Origin: Streptomyces gelaticus
Lineage (GTDB): Bacteria > Actinomycetota > Actinomycetes > Streptomycetales > Streptomycetaceae
Reading direction: 5' to 3'
DNA length: 64,000 bases
Assembly (NCBI RefSeq): GCF_014649535.1
Contig: NZ_BMTF01000019.1
Location: forward strand, 1-64,000
In this document: in pieces, positions 42,318 through 51,042 of the stretch
Position numbering within the stretch: position 1 is the stretch's first letter
Layout of the letters: every line of letters starts with the position of its first letter
Notes under the pieces: model-generated
Told to the model about the DNA's origin: nothing
Seen by the model: only the letters and a program-made list of their open reading frames with translations
Databases searched by the model: none
Program-made: the position numbers and the translations under genes

Positions 42318-42351
42318 TCGCCGTGCGGGGTGAGTCCCTGCCGTCGTAGTC
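42297..42351 (+). repeat. 23-bp direct repeat at the YceI stop codon
   Basis: GGTGAGTCCCTGCCGTCGTAG plus TC occurs at 42297-42319, spanning the stop codon, and again at 42329-42351, period 32. It indicates a recent local duplication of the gene's 3' end. Confidence 0.75.
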
Positions 42352-42425
42352 CGCGGACATGACACCCCATATCGCGACGAACACGACTGTGGAACTCGAC
42401 GGACTGGGACGAGTACCGGGCGGCG

Positions 42426-42524
42426 ATGGTGAAGCAGGGGAAGTCGATCATCCGGATCACCCCGGAGCGGTGGGAGCCGGTCGCCACCGGCGGCTTCCCG
42501 GCCCGTCCGGCGTCCGACGGCTGA
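42426..42524 (+). pseudogene. Small ORF or gene remnant
   Basis: 32 residues, MVKQGKSIIRITPERWEPVA, with good protein-like composition. The frame continues upstream (NSTDWDEYRAAMVKQ) to a stop at 42360 but offers no start before this ATG. It may be the tail of a broken gene, or a small gene with an unrecognised start. Family unknown. Confidence 0.3.
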
Positions 42525-42574
42525 CCACCGGCGGCCCGCCCCGTGCGCGGGACGTGCCGCCGGTGGCCCGGCCC

Positions 42575-43333
42575 TCAGCGGTCCCGCATCGCCTCGATGC
42601 CCGCGATCAGCAGGTCCAGCGCGAAGGTGAAGTCCCGGTCGCGCATCTCCTCGACCGTGTCGCCGCCGCGGGCGTCCATCAGGTCCTGCGAGGCCTCCAC
42701 GATCTCCTTGAGCTGCGGCTGGCTCCGGATGGTGCCCAGCGCCTGCTGGAAGAACTCGTCCTGGCTGACCCCCGACTCCGCGCTGCGCTGCACGAAATGG
42801 GCTTCGATGGTGCCGAATCCGTACACGAACTGGAAGACCGCGGAGAGCGCCCCCGTCTGCTGGTGCAGCGGCAGCCCTGTCGCCCGGACCACGTCCTGCA
42901 TGGCGTACGAGAACAGCATCGAATGGGGACCCATGTTGAGGAAATGGCCGGCGAGCGGCGACACCCAGCCATGGCGGACCAGCAATTCCCGGTAGGCAAT
43001 GGCCAATTCGCGCAGCCGGTCGTGCCAGTGCGCGTCCTCGCGAGGGGGCGCGATCTCGCTGTAGACCGAGTCGAGGGCCAGCTCCAGCAGATCGTCCTTG
43101 GTGTCCACGTACCAGTAGAGGGACATCGCGGTGACGTCCAGCTCGGCGGCAAGCCTGCGCATGGAGAACTTGGCGAGGCCCTCGGCGTCCAGCAGCCGGA
43201 CGGAAGCGGCGGTGATCCTGTCCCGGTCGAGACCTGCCGGCTGGTCCGTTCTACGAGCGCGCGACGGTGTCCTCCGGTCCAGCCACACGCTGGTCCTGGC
43301 GGGGTTCTTCACACGGTCGGCCGCAGACACCAT
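42575..43333 (-). CDS. TetR-family transcriptional regulator
   Basis: 252 residues. The N-terminal HTH is ITAASVRLLDAEGLAKFSMRRLAAELDVTAMSLYWYVDTKDDL (about 43-85). The ligand-binding part (TetR_C-like, LYWYV type) follows. AGGAGAG lies before the ATG at 43333. It follows the MFS gene by 95 bases on the same strand, so it likely controls it through the triple operator at 44976-45033. Confidence 0.92.
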   Translation of the reverse strand: MVSAADRVKNPARTSVWLDRRTPSRARRTDQPAGLDRDRITAASVRLLDAEGLAKFSMRRLAAELDVTAMSLYWYVDTKDDLLELALDSVYSEIAPPREDAHWHDRLRELAIAYRELLVRHGWVSPLAGHFLNMGPHSMLFSYAMQDVVRATGLPLHQQTGALSAVFQFVYGFGTIEAHFVQRSAESGVSQDEFFQQALGTIRSQPQLKEIVEASQDLMDARGGDTVEEMRDRDFTFALDLLIAGIEAMRDR

Positions 43334-43428
43334 GGCACTCTCTCCTCGTCTTGCCGGCGGGACGGACCGGGATGCGTACCCGTACGCACGAAGCGGATCC
43401 GTACGGTCCAGTGCGCCCCGCCTCGATG

Positions 43429-44958
43429 CTATGCCGCTGCTGCTCGCCCGGCCGAGTCGACCGGAGCAGATTCTGCCCGCTCCGCACGGCGCAGCAGCAC
43501 TGCTGCCAGCAATCCGCCGACCAGCACCGCGACGGCACCGAAGAGCTGGCTGGTCTCCAGCCCGGAGGCGAAGGCGTCCGTGATCCGTGCCCGCTCGCCG
43601 GCGTCGCCGGCCGAGGCGAGTGCGGCGGGCAGCGACGCGGCCCCGACGGCCGCCGGTACGAGCGAGGCGAACCGCGAGCCCAGCACCGCCCCGAGGACGG
43701 CGACCCCCAGGCCGTTGCCGAATTCGGCGAGCGTGCCGTTGACCCCGGCGCCCACGCCCGCCTTCTCCGGTGGGATGGCGCTCATGATCGCGTTGGCCAT
43801 GGCCGGCATGGCGAGCGCGATGCCCGCGCCCATCACGACCAGGCCGAGCAGCATGCCGCCGTAGCCGTCGCCGCCGAGCAGCGCGATCGCGGCGAGCCCC
43901 GCGGCCAGCAGGCTCATCCCGGCCGCGATGGTGACAGGCGTGCCCAGCCTGGGCACCAGCCTGGCGCCCAGTCCGGTGAGGTTGAGCGCGACGACGCTCA
44001 GGGCCAGCGGAGCCGTGCGCAGACCGGCCTCCAGCGGCTCGTAGCCGAGGACGAACTGGAGCTGCTGGGTGAGCAGGAAGAGCGAGCCGCCCATCCCGAA
44101 GGCGACCAGGATCGCGCCCGCGACCGCCCCGACGAACTTCTGGTTCCGGAAGAAGTGCATGTCCAGCATCGGGTACGGGATGTGCAGCTCCCACAGCACG
44201 AACACGGTGAGGACGGCGACCCCGACGAAGGCGGTCAGCAGCACCCGGCCCGATGTCCAGCCGTGCTCCGGGCCGGAGATGATCGCGTAGACGACGGAGG
44301 CCATGCCGATGGTGGAGAGCAGGGCTCCGAGCAGGTCGGGACGCTCGCCCCTGGGGTTCTTGGACTCCGGGACGAGCCGGGCCACGGCGACCAGTCCGAT
44401 GACCGCGACCGGGATGTTGATCAGGAAGATCGCGCCCCACCAGAAGTGGTCGAGCATCACTCCGCCGACCAGCGGTCCGACGGCGAATCCGAGCGAGCTG
44501 ACGGTCGACCAGATGCCGATGGCCTTGACGCGCTCGCCCTCGTCGAAGATCTGCACGACGACGGCCAGGGTCGTGGTCATCAGCAGCGCCCCGCCGATGC
44601 CCATGCCCGCGCGGGCGGCGATCAGTTGGAGGGACGTCTGGGCCAGTCCGGCCGCCAGCGAGCCGATGCCGAACAGGGCGAGCCCGGCGATCAGCATCTT
44701 CTTGCGGCCGTAACGGTCGGCGGAGCTGCCGGCCGTGAGCAGCAGACCCGACTGGACCAGCGAATAGGCGTTGATCATCCACTGCACATCGGCGGTGGAG
44801 GCGTCCAGCTCCCGGGTGAGGGAGGGGATCGCGACATTGAGCACGGTGTTGTCGAGCAGCACGGTGAGCTGGGCGAGACAGATGACACCGAGGATCAGCC
44901 AGCGTTGCGGATGGCTCGGCGACGAGAGGGGGTTCTGCTCGGCGACGGTCGCCGTCAT
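43429..44958 (-). CDS. DHA2-type MFS transporter (EmrB/QacA, 14 TM)
   Basis: 509 residues. Membrane exporter with motif A-like GSSADRYGRKKMLIAG (about 77-92), DNTVLNVAIPSL in TM1 (about 35-46), motif C-like GFAVGPLVGG (about 156-165) and many hydrophobic helices to the end. Likely a drug/proton antiporter; the substrate is unknown. SD CAGGAG before the ATG. Its promoter overlaps three operator-like sites. Confidence 0.93.
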   Translation of the reverse strand: MTATVAEQNPLSSPSHPQRWLILGVICLAQLTVLLDNTVLNVAIPSLTRELDASTADVQWMINAYSLVQSGLLLTAGSSADRYGRKKMLIAGLALFGIGSLAAGLAQTSLQLIAARAGMGIGGALLMTTTLAVVVQIFDEGERVKAIGIWSTVSSLGFAVGPLVGGVMLDHFWWGAIFLINIPVAVIGLVAVARLVPESKNPRGERPDLLGALLSTIGMASVVYAIISGPEHGWTSGRVLLTAFVGVAVLTVFVLWELHIPYPMLDMHFFRNQKFVGAVAGAILVAFGMGGSLFLLTQQLQFVLGYEPLEAGLRTAPLALSVVALNLTGLGARLVPRLGTPVTIAAGMSLLAAGLAAIALLGGDGYGGMLLGLVVMGAGIALAMPAMANAIMSAIPPEKAGVGAGVNGTLAEFGNGLGVAVLGAVLGSRFASLVPAAVGAASLPAALASAGDAGERARITDAFASGLETSQLFGAVAVLVGGLLAAVLLRRAERAESAPVDSAGRAAAA

Positions 44959-44975
44959 ACGGACTCCTGATCCCT

Positions 44976-45033
44976 TATACGGTGTACGAGTAGCAAGCGC
45001 TGTACACCGTATAGCAGCCCTGTACGGTGTACA
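44976..45033. promoter_or_regulatory. Triple TetR-type operator
   Basis: Three 13-bp sites: TATAC-GGT-GTACG (44976-44988), TGTAC-ACC-GTATA in reverse (45001-45013) and TGTAC-GGT-GTACA (45021-45033). Centres are 25 and 20 bp apart, in the gap between the MFS gene and the divergent secreted hydrolase gene. The adjacent TetR is the natural reader. It could control both directions. Confidence 0.7.
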
Positions 45034-45095
45034 ACGCATTTCCGCTTTCCGCGCGGTACGGTGCTCGCCGCTGATCCGACAAGGGCTGGAGTGGT

Positions 45096-45959
45096 ATGTC
45101 ACTGCGTCGTCGTACGGTGGAAGTGCTCGTCGCGGCAGGACTGTTGGGGACCGCGCTCGCGCCTCCCGCAGCGGCCGCCAGGGAGGGGCAGGCTCGCGCG
45201 GTGCCGCTGCGCGTGGCCACGTACAACATCCATGCGGGTGCGGGCATGGACAACGTCTTCGATCTCGACCGGCAGACCGCCGAGCTCCGTTCGCTGGACG
45301 CCGATGTGATCGGGCTCCAGGAGGTCGACGTCCACTGGGGCACCCGCAGCCAGTGGCGCGACCTGGCAAGTGAGCTGGCCGAGCGGCTGGGCATGCAGGT
45401 GTCGTTCGCCCCGGTCTACAGCCTCGATCCGGAGACGCCGGGGGCGCCGCGACGGGAATTCGGGGTCGCGGTGCTGTCGAGGTACCGCATCGTGAGTGCC
45501 GAGAACCACGAGATCACCCGGCTCTCCACCCAGGTCCCGAACCCCGTTCCGGCCCCGGCCCCCGGCTTCGGCGAGGTGGTCGTACGGGTGAAGGAGCTGC
45601 CGGTGCACGTCTACGTGACGCATCTGGACTACCGGGCCGACCCGTCCGTACGCAGCGCCCAGGTCGCCGACACCCGCCGGATCATGGCCGAGGACCAGAC
45701 GTCGGAGCGGTCGCCGGTACGTCAGATCCTGCTCGGCGACTTCAACGCGGCGCCGGCCGCCCCCGAACTCGCCCCGCTGTGGCAGGAGCTGACGGACGCA
45801 GACCCGGGCGGGCCCACCTACCCGGCGCAGGATCCGGTGCAGCGGATCGACTACGTGGCGGTGTCGAAGGACTCCGTGCGGGTACGCGACGCGGCGGTGG
45901 CCGAGACACTCGCCTCGGACCACCGCCCCGTCGTCGCCGATCTGCTGCTGCGGCGCTGA
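45096..45959 (+). CDS. Secreted endonuclease/exonuclease/phosphatase (EEP) family protein
   Basis: 287 residues. Signal peptide (about 1-28, VLVAAGLLGTALAPPAAAA). EEP fold residues: ATYNIHAGAG (about 40-49), LQEVD (catalytic Glu near 73), HLDYRAD (about 172), GDFNAAP (about 212-218), and SDHRPV (catalytic His near 279). Acts outside the cell on DNA, RNA, phosphoinositides or other phosphodiesters; the substrate is unknown. It is divergent from the MFS pump and convergent with the GT39 gene 3 bases away. Confidence 0.9.
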   Translation: MSLRRRTVEVLVAAGLLGTALAPPAAAAREGQARAVPLRVATYNIHAGAGMDNVFDLDRQTAELRSLDADVIGLQEVDVHWGTRSQWRDLASELAERLGMQVSFAPVYSLDPETPGAPRREFGVAVLSRYRIVSAENHEITRLSTQVPNPVPAPAPGFGEVVVRVKELPVHVYVTHLDYRADPSVRSAQVADTRRIMAEDQTSERSPVRQILLGDFNAAPAAPELAPLWQELTDADPGGPTYPAQDPVQRIDYVAVSKDSVRVRDAAVAETLASDHRPVVADLLLRR

Positions 45960-45962
45960 GCC

Positions 45963-48125
45963 TCAGCCGCTCTCCTTCGGCCGGGTCAGGTCGTAGAAGG
46001 TGGCGCTGTCGGCCGGGACCTCCTCGAAGGTGTCCTCCACCCAGGAGGAGATCTGCGAGGAGGTGCCGTTGTTGCCGCCGCCCCCGCCCGTTCCACCCGC
46101 GATGAAGTAGTGGATCTTCCCGTCCTCGACGTACTGCCTGAACCGGTCGAGCGTCGGGGACGGGTCGCTGCCGTTGAAGCCGCCGATCGCCATCACCGGG
46201 TCACCGGTGGCGAGTTGGTAGCTCGCGGCGTTCTGGGATCCGACGGCGGCGGCGGCCCAGGTGTAGTCGTCGGCGTTCTTCTCCAGGAGCTTCCTGGCCT
46301 CGGCGCCGACGGACGCGCCGTTGAGGAGTCCGCCCATGCCGCCGCCTCCCGGGGCTCCGCCTTTGAAGCCTTCACCCATGCCGGGCATGGCTCCGGGCTG
46401 CTGCCCGTTCCGCGCGGTGCCGGGCCGGCCCGGCATCTGCCCCTGGACCTGCGGCTGCCCCTGGCCGGGCGGGGTGCCGGTCGGGGGCTGCCCCATGCCA
46501 CCGCCCTGCTGGTTGCCCTGCCCCGGGAAACGCATCCCGCCGCCCGGAGCACCGCGTCCGCCACCGCCCATGCCGCCGGGACCGCCCATGCCGCCCGCGG
46601 ACGGGCCGGCCGTGACGATCGAGCCCTGGTGCCCGGTGTTCAGCGTGCTCACGGCGTACGCGGACGGCCCGGCCAGCGACGCGGCGAGGCCCAGAGCCAC
46701 GACGAGGAGCGCCGGCCGGCGCCCCAACCGGGACACGAGCAACAGCCCCAGCGCGCCGACGATCCCGGCGACGAGCACGGCCGTGCGCAGCCACGGCAGG
46801 TAGTCCGGGGTCCGCCCCAGCAGCACGTACGCCCAGTACGCCGTCACGGCGACCGTGACGCCGAGCGCGGCACCCGCCCACCAGCGGGACCGCTCCTCCC
46901 ACAGGACCGTCGCGCCCATGCCGATCAGCGCCGCTGCGTAGGGGGCCAGGGCCACCGTGTAGTACTGGTGGAAGATGCCGGCCATGAAGCTGAACACCGC
47001 CGCGGTCATCAGCAGCGAACTGCCCCAGGCCAGGAAGGCCGCGCGGGCCGTGTCCGTACGCTTCGCCCGCCAGGTCAGCCAGACGCCCGCGGCCAGCAGG
47101 ATCAGCGCGGCGGGCAGCAGCCAGGAGATCTGGCCGCCGATCTCGGAGTTGAACATCCGGCCGATGCCGGTCTCGCCCCACTGACCGCCGGGGCCGCCGG
47201 GCCCGCCTCCGCCGCCGACGCTGCCGGTCTCGTCACCGTTGATCCGGCCGAGCCCGTTGTAGCCGAAGGTCAGCTCCAGGAAGGAGTTGTTCTGCGAGCC
47301 GCCGATGTACGGACGCGACGAGGCGGGCCACAGTTCGACGATCGCGACCCACCAGCCGCCCGCGACGACCGTCACGAGCGCCGAGAGCGCGAGCTGGCCG
47401 AGCCGTCTGCGTACCGGGACCGGCGCGAACACTGCGTACAGCACGGCCAGCGGCGGCAGGATCAGGAACGCCTGGAGGGTCTTGGCCAGGAAGGCGAACC
47501 CGACCGCGACACCCGCCCACACCAGCCACTTGGTGCGGCCGTGCTCCATGGCGCGCAGCACGCAGTGGACGGTGACGGTCATCAGCAGCGCCAGCAGCGC
47601 GTCCGGGTTGTTGAAACGGAACATCAGCGCGACCACCGGTGTGAGCGCGAACACCGCCATCGCGATCAGCCCGGCCGCGGCGTTGAACCGGCGGCGTACG
47701 CCCGCGTACAGCACCCCGGCCGTGGCCACCCCCATCAGCACCTGCGGGGCCAGGATCGCCCAGGAGTTGAGGCCGAGGATCCGCACCGACAGGGCCATCG
47801 GCCAGAGGGCGGCCGGGGGTTTGTCGACGGTGATGGCGTTGGCCGCGTCCAGCGAGCCGAAGAAGAAGGCCTTCCAGCTCCGGCCGCCCGCCTGGGCGGC
47901 TGCGGAGTAGAAGGAGTTGGCGTATCCGGAGGCGCTGAGATTCCACAGGTACGCCGCCCCGATGACCAGCAGCAGCGCGAGGAAGGCCGGCCGCGCCCAG
48001 CGCGGGTCCTCCGGCCTGCCCCGCCACACGCGGTGCGCCAGGGACCCGTTCGGGCCGGTGCGGGCCGGCGCGGGCGCCCGCGCACCCGGCGGGGCCGGGA
48101 GGTGGTCGGGATGCAGCGTGGTCAT
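45963..48125 (-). CDS. GT39-type membrane glycosyltransferase with Gly/Pro/Gln-rich external segment
   Basis: 720 residues. ArnT/PMT-like multi-spanning protein: DKPPAALWPMAL (about 100-111, following the conserved acidic residue), NNPDALLALL, FHQYY and about twelve TM helices to residue ~490. A long Gly/Met/Pro/Gln-rich segment follows (about 505-605, GGMGGPGGMGGGG, GQGNQQGGGMGQPP), then a soluble domain with VMAIGGFNGSDP and HYFIAGG. It uses a polyprenyl-linked sugar on the outer side. Start ATG overlaps the GT2/GtrA stop (ATGA). Part of the two-component/glycosyltransferase operon. Confidence 0.9.
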   Translation of the reverse strand: MTTLHPDHLPAPPGARAPAPARTGPNGSLAHRVWRGRPEDPRWARPAFLALLLVIGAAYLWNLSASGYANSFYSAAAQAGGRSWKAFFFGSLDAANAITVDKPPAALWPMALSVRILGLNSWAILAPQVLMGVATAGVLYAGVRRRFNAAAGLIAMAVFALTPVVALMFRFNNPDALLALLMTVTVHCVLRAMEHGRTKWLVWAGVAVGFAFLAKTLQAFLILPPLAVLYAVFAPVPVRRRLGQLALSALVTVVAGGWWVAIVELWPASSRPYIGGSQNNSFLELTFGYNGLGRINGDETGSVGGGGGPGGPGGQWGETGIGRMFNSEIGGQISWLLPAALILLAAGVWLTWRAKRTDTARAAFLAWGSSLLMTAAVFSFMAGIFHQYYTVALAPYAAALIGMGATVLWEERSRWWAGAALGVTVAVTAYWAYVLLGRTPDYLPWLRTAVLVAGIVGALGLLLVSRLGRRPALLVVALGLAASLAGPSAYAVSTLNTGHQGSIVTAGPSAGGMGGPGGMGGGGRGAPGGGMRFPGQGNQQGGGMGQPPTGTPPGQGQPQVQGQMPGRPGTARNGQQPGAMPGMGEGFKGGAPGGGGMGGLLNGASVGAEARKLLEKNADDYTWAAAAVGSQNAASYQLATGDPVMAIGGFNGSDPSPTLDRFRQYVEDGKIHYFIAGGTGGGGGNNGTSSQISSWVEDTFEEVPADSATFYDLTRPKESG

Positions 48126-49483
48126 CGGGCGTTCCCCAGTTCGTGGTGAGTGTCGGCGTGCCCGGCCGAAGGAGCCGCGGCCTCGGGTGCCGCGGCGTTG
48201 CGGACCTGACGCTCCGGGAAGACCCAGGCGCGGAAGAGCAGGAAGCGCAGCACCGTCGCCGCGAGGTTGGCCGCGATCAGCACGGCGAGTTCGGTGGAGT
48301 GCGACGGCGATCCGGAGGCCGCCGACAGCGCGGCCAGTGAGCCGCTGGTCAGCGCGAGACCGATGGCGAAGACGACCAGTCCCTGTGCCTGGTGGCGTAC
48401 GGCCCCGCTCCGGCCCCGTACGCCGAAGGTGAGCCTCCGGTTGGCTGCCGTATTGGCGACGGCCGCCACCAGCAGCGCGCCGCCGTTGGCGGCCTGCGGG
48501 CCGGCGCCCAGCCGGAACAGCGAGTACAGGGCGAGACAGCAGAGCGTGGAGAGCGCGCCGACGGCGCAGAACCCGACGAGCTGCCGGGCCAGACCGCCCG
48601 GCACCCCGCTCAGCGCCCGGTCGCGCGGATCGTCCCCGAAGGGGCGGACCAGCCGGTCCAGCGGCAGCGCGCCGACCGCCAGCGCCCGCCCCACCCGCCA
48701 CACGCCCTTCAGATCCTCGGTCGCCGTCCGCACGATGTGGACGGTGGAGTCGGGGTCGTCCACCCAGTCGACCGGCACCTCGTGGATGCGCAGCCCGGCG
48801 CGTTCGGCGAGCACCAGCAGCTCGGTGTCGAAGAACCACCCCGAGTCCTCCACCATCGGCAGCAGCCGCTCCGCGACATCGCGCCGGATGGCCTTGAACC
48901 CGCACTGCGCGTCGCTGAACCGGGCGGCCAGCGACGAGCGGAGGATGAGGTTGTAGGCGCGCGAGACGAACTCCCGCTTCGATCCGCGCACCACCCGCGA
49001 GCTACGGGCCAGCCGGGAGCCGATGGCCAGGTCGGAGTGGCCCGAGATCAGCGGTGCGACCAGCGGCAGCAGCGCGTTGAGGTCGGTGGACAGATCGACG
49101 TCCATATAGGCCAGCACCGGGGCGTCCGAGCCCGACCAGACGGTCCGCAGCGCCCGCCCCCGGCCCTTCTCCTCCAGCCGGTACGACCGCACCCGGGGCA
49201 GCCGGTCCGCGAGCCGGGCCGCCACCTGCGGCGTCCGGTCGGTGCTCGCGTTGTCCGCGACGGTGATCCGGAAGGCGTACGGGAAGGTGCGCTCCAGATG
49301 GTCGTGCAGGCGCAGTACACACGGTTCGAGGTCCTTCTCCTCGTTGTGGACAGGTACGACCACATCGAGTACCGGCGCGCCTGCCGCATCGACCGCTCCG
49401 GCGAGGAGGTGGTCCCGGACCGGCAGGGTGCTCCATGGAGTGTCGGTTCGCATGGCAGCGACACTCGCCGAGCCCGCTGTCAC
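48122..49483 (-). CDS. GT2 glycosyltransferase fused to GtrA-like membrane domain
   Basis: 453 residues from a GTG whose bases overlap the kinase stop (GTGA, 49480-49483); an ATG at 49453 is an alternative. The GT2 domain has DVVVPVHNEEKDLEPC (about 40-55) and the DxD-like MDVDLSTD (about 126-133). A GtrA domain with four TM helices spans about 300-430. It likely makes a polyprenyl-phosphate sugar and flips or delivers it to the GT39 encoded next. Shared operon with a two-component system suggests envelope stress-controlled glycosylation. Confidence 0.9.
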   Translation of the reverse strand: MTAGSASVAAMRTDTPWSTLPVRDHLLAGAVDAAGAPVLDVVVPVHNEEKDLEPCVLRLHDHLERTFPYAFRITVADNASTDRTPQVAARLADRLPRVRSYRLEEKGRGRALRTVWSGSDAPVLAYMDVDLSTDLNALLPLVAPLISGHSDLAIGSRLARSSRVVRGSKREFVSRAYNLILRSSLAARFSDAQCGFKAIRRDVAERLLPMVEDSGWFFDTELLVLAERAGLRIHEVPVDWVDDPDSTVHIVRTATEDLKGVWRVGRALAVGALPLDRLVRPFGDDPRDRALSGVPGGLARQLVGFCAVGALSTLCCLALYSLFRLGAGPQAANGGALLVAAVANTAANRRLTFGVRGRSGAVRHQAQGLVVFAIGLALTSGSLAALSAASGSPSHSTELAVLIAANLAATVLRFLLFRAWVFPERQVRNAAAPEAAAPSAGHADTHHELGNAR

Positions 49484-51042
49484 GCCGATGTGCTGAGCCT
49501 GTCCCCCTGCTGTGAGTGCGCGGTGGCCGGGGGAAGCGCGGGCAGGCGGACGGCGAACACCGTGCGTCCCGGCACCGATTCCACCTCCACCCGGCCGCCG
49601 TGCGCGGCGACGACCGCCTCCACGATGGCGAGCCCGAGCCCGGTGGAGCCCGCGCTGCGGGAGCGCGAGGCGTCACCCCGCGCGAACCGTTCGAAGACAT
49701 GCGGCAGCAGCTCGGGCGGAATGCCGGGCCCGTCGTCCGCGACCTCCAGCACCACCCAGGGCCGGCCTGCCGTGGACCGGACCCGGACGGTGACGGTCGT
49801 CCCCGGCGGGGTGTGGGTACGGGCGTTTGCCAGCAGATTGACCAGCACCTGATGGAGCCGGGTCGGATCGCCGTGCACGGTCGCGGGTTCGTCCGGCAGT
49901 TCCAGACGCCAGTGGTGGCCGCGCTCACCGGCGGCGCGGGCATCGCTCACCGCGTCGACGACGACCGGGGAGAGATCGGTGCTCTCCAGGCCGAGCGGGC
50001 GTCCGGCGTCCAGTCGGGCGAGCAGCAGCAGATCCTCCACCATGCCCGTCATCCGCTCGGCCTCGGACTCGATCCGCCCCAGGGCGTGCCGGGTGTCGGG
50101 GCCGGTCTTCTCGTGGCCGCGCCGGGTCAGTTCGGCGTATCCGCGGATCGAGGCCAGCGGGGTGCGCAGCTCATGGCTGGCGTCCGCGACGAACTGCCGC
50201 ACCCGCGTCTCGCTCTCCTGCCGCGCCTCCAGCGCCGAACCGACATGTCCCAGCATCCGGTTGAGCGCCGCGCCCACCTGGCCGACCTCGGTCCGCGGAT
50301 CGGCCTGGGCCTGCGGGACCCGCTCCAGCAGGGCCACCTCGCCGCTGTGCAGCGGGAGTTCGGAGACCAGGGTCGCGGTCGCGGCGACCCGGCGCAGCGG
50401 GCGCAGGGCGACTCCGACCATGGCGGCGCCCGCGATGCCGGCCGCGATCAGACCCGCGCCGGTGACACAGACCTCGACGACGATCAGGGTGGTGAGCGCG
50501 GAACCCACCTCGGCGGCGGGGAGGCCGACGAGGACGGTCGTCCCGTGCGGGTCCGTGACCGCCTCCACCCGGCTGGAGCCGAGTCCGGGCAGATCGACGG
50601 TGCGCGCGTCTTCCCCGGCGGAGAGGCCGGCCGCCTCCAGCGCCCCGCGCTGGGCCGCGGTCATCGGCTGCCCGCTGTCCTCGGCCCCGGGACCCGGCGT
50701 GGTGGCGCTCTCCACGACCACGCGCGAGTCGGTGACCGTGCCGTCCGCCACCACGGCCCCGAAGGCGCCGACGGGCAGCCCGCGCGCGTCGACGAAGGCC
50801 AGCGGGTCGAAGCGCTGCGGTTCCCCACCGCCGGGCGGCGGTCCCCCGCCGGGCGGCTTCGCGGCCCGCAGGGCGACGGTGTGCAGCTGGTCGTCGAGCT
50901 TGCCGTACATGTAGCCGTGGAAGGCGATGGTGGTGACCGTCCCGATGACCGCGGCGACGACGGCGATCAGCGTGACCGCCGAGACCACCAGCCGGGTCCG
51001 CAGCGTCCACGGCCCGCGCCACCGGCCCGGACGCCTACTCAC
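49480..51042 (-). CDS. Sensor histidine kinase
   Basis: 520 residues. TM1 (about 17-42), an external Gly/Pro-rich sensor region (about 43-180), TM2 (about 183-210), HAMP (about 211-265), HisKA with phospho-acceptor His-290 in SHELRTPL and HATPase with NLLANARTHTPP and DDGPGIPPELLPHVFERF, GSTGLGLAIV. A GTG start overlaps the response-regulator stop by 8 bases. Input signal unknown. Confidence 0.94.
   Translation of the reverse strand: MSRRPGRWRGPWTLRTRLVVSAVTLIAVVAAVIGTVTTIAFHGYMYGKLDDQLHTVALRAAKPPGGGPPPGGGEPQRFDPLAFVDARGLPVGAFGAVVADGTVTDSRVVVESATTPGPGAEDSGQPMTAAQRGALEAAGLSAGEDARTVDLPGLGSSRVEAVTDPHGTTVLVGLPAAEVGSALTTLIVVEVCVTGAGLIAAGIAGAAMVGVALRPLRRVAATATLVSELPLHSGEVALLERVPQAQADPRTEVGQVGAALNRMLGHVGSALEARQESETRVRQFVADASHELRTPLASIRGYAELTRRGHEKTGPDTRHALGRIESEAERMTGMVEDLLLLARLDAGRPLGLESTDLSPVVVDAVSDARAAGERGHHWRLELPDEPATVHGDPTRLHQVLVNLLANARTHTPPGTTVTVRVRSTAGRPWVVLEVADDGPGIPPELLPHVFERFARGDASRSRSAGSTGLGLAIVEAVVAAHGGRVEVESVPGRTVFAVRLPALPPATAHSQQGDRLSTSA

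Noticed and set aside
49000-49483. Using ATG 49453 as start of the GT2/GtrA gene
   Set aside because: GTG 49483 gives the GTGA overlap with the kinase stop, consistent with the coupling across the whole operon; ATG kept only as alternative.
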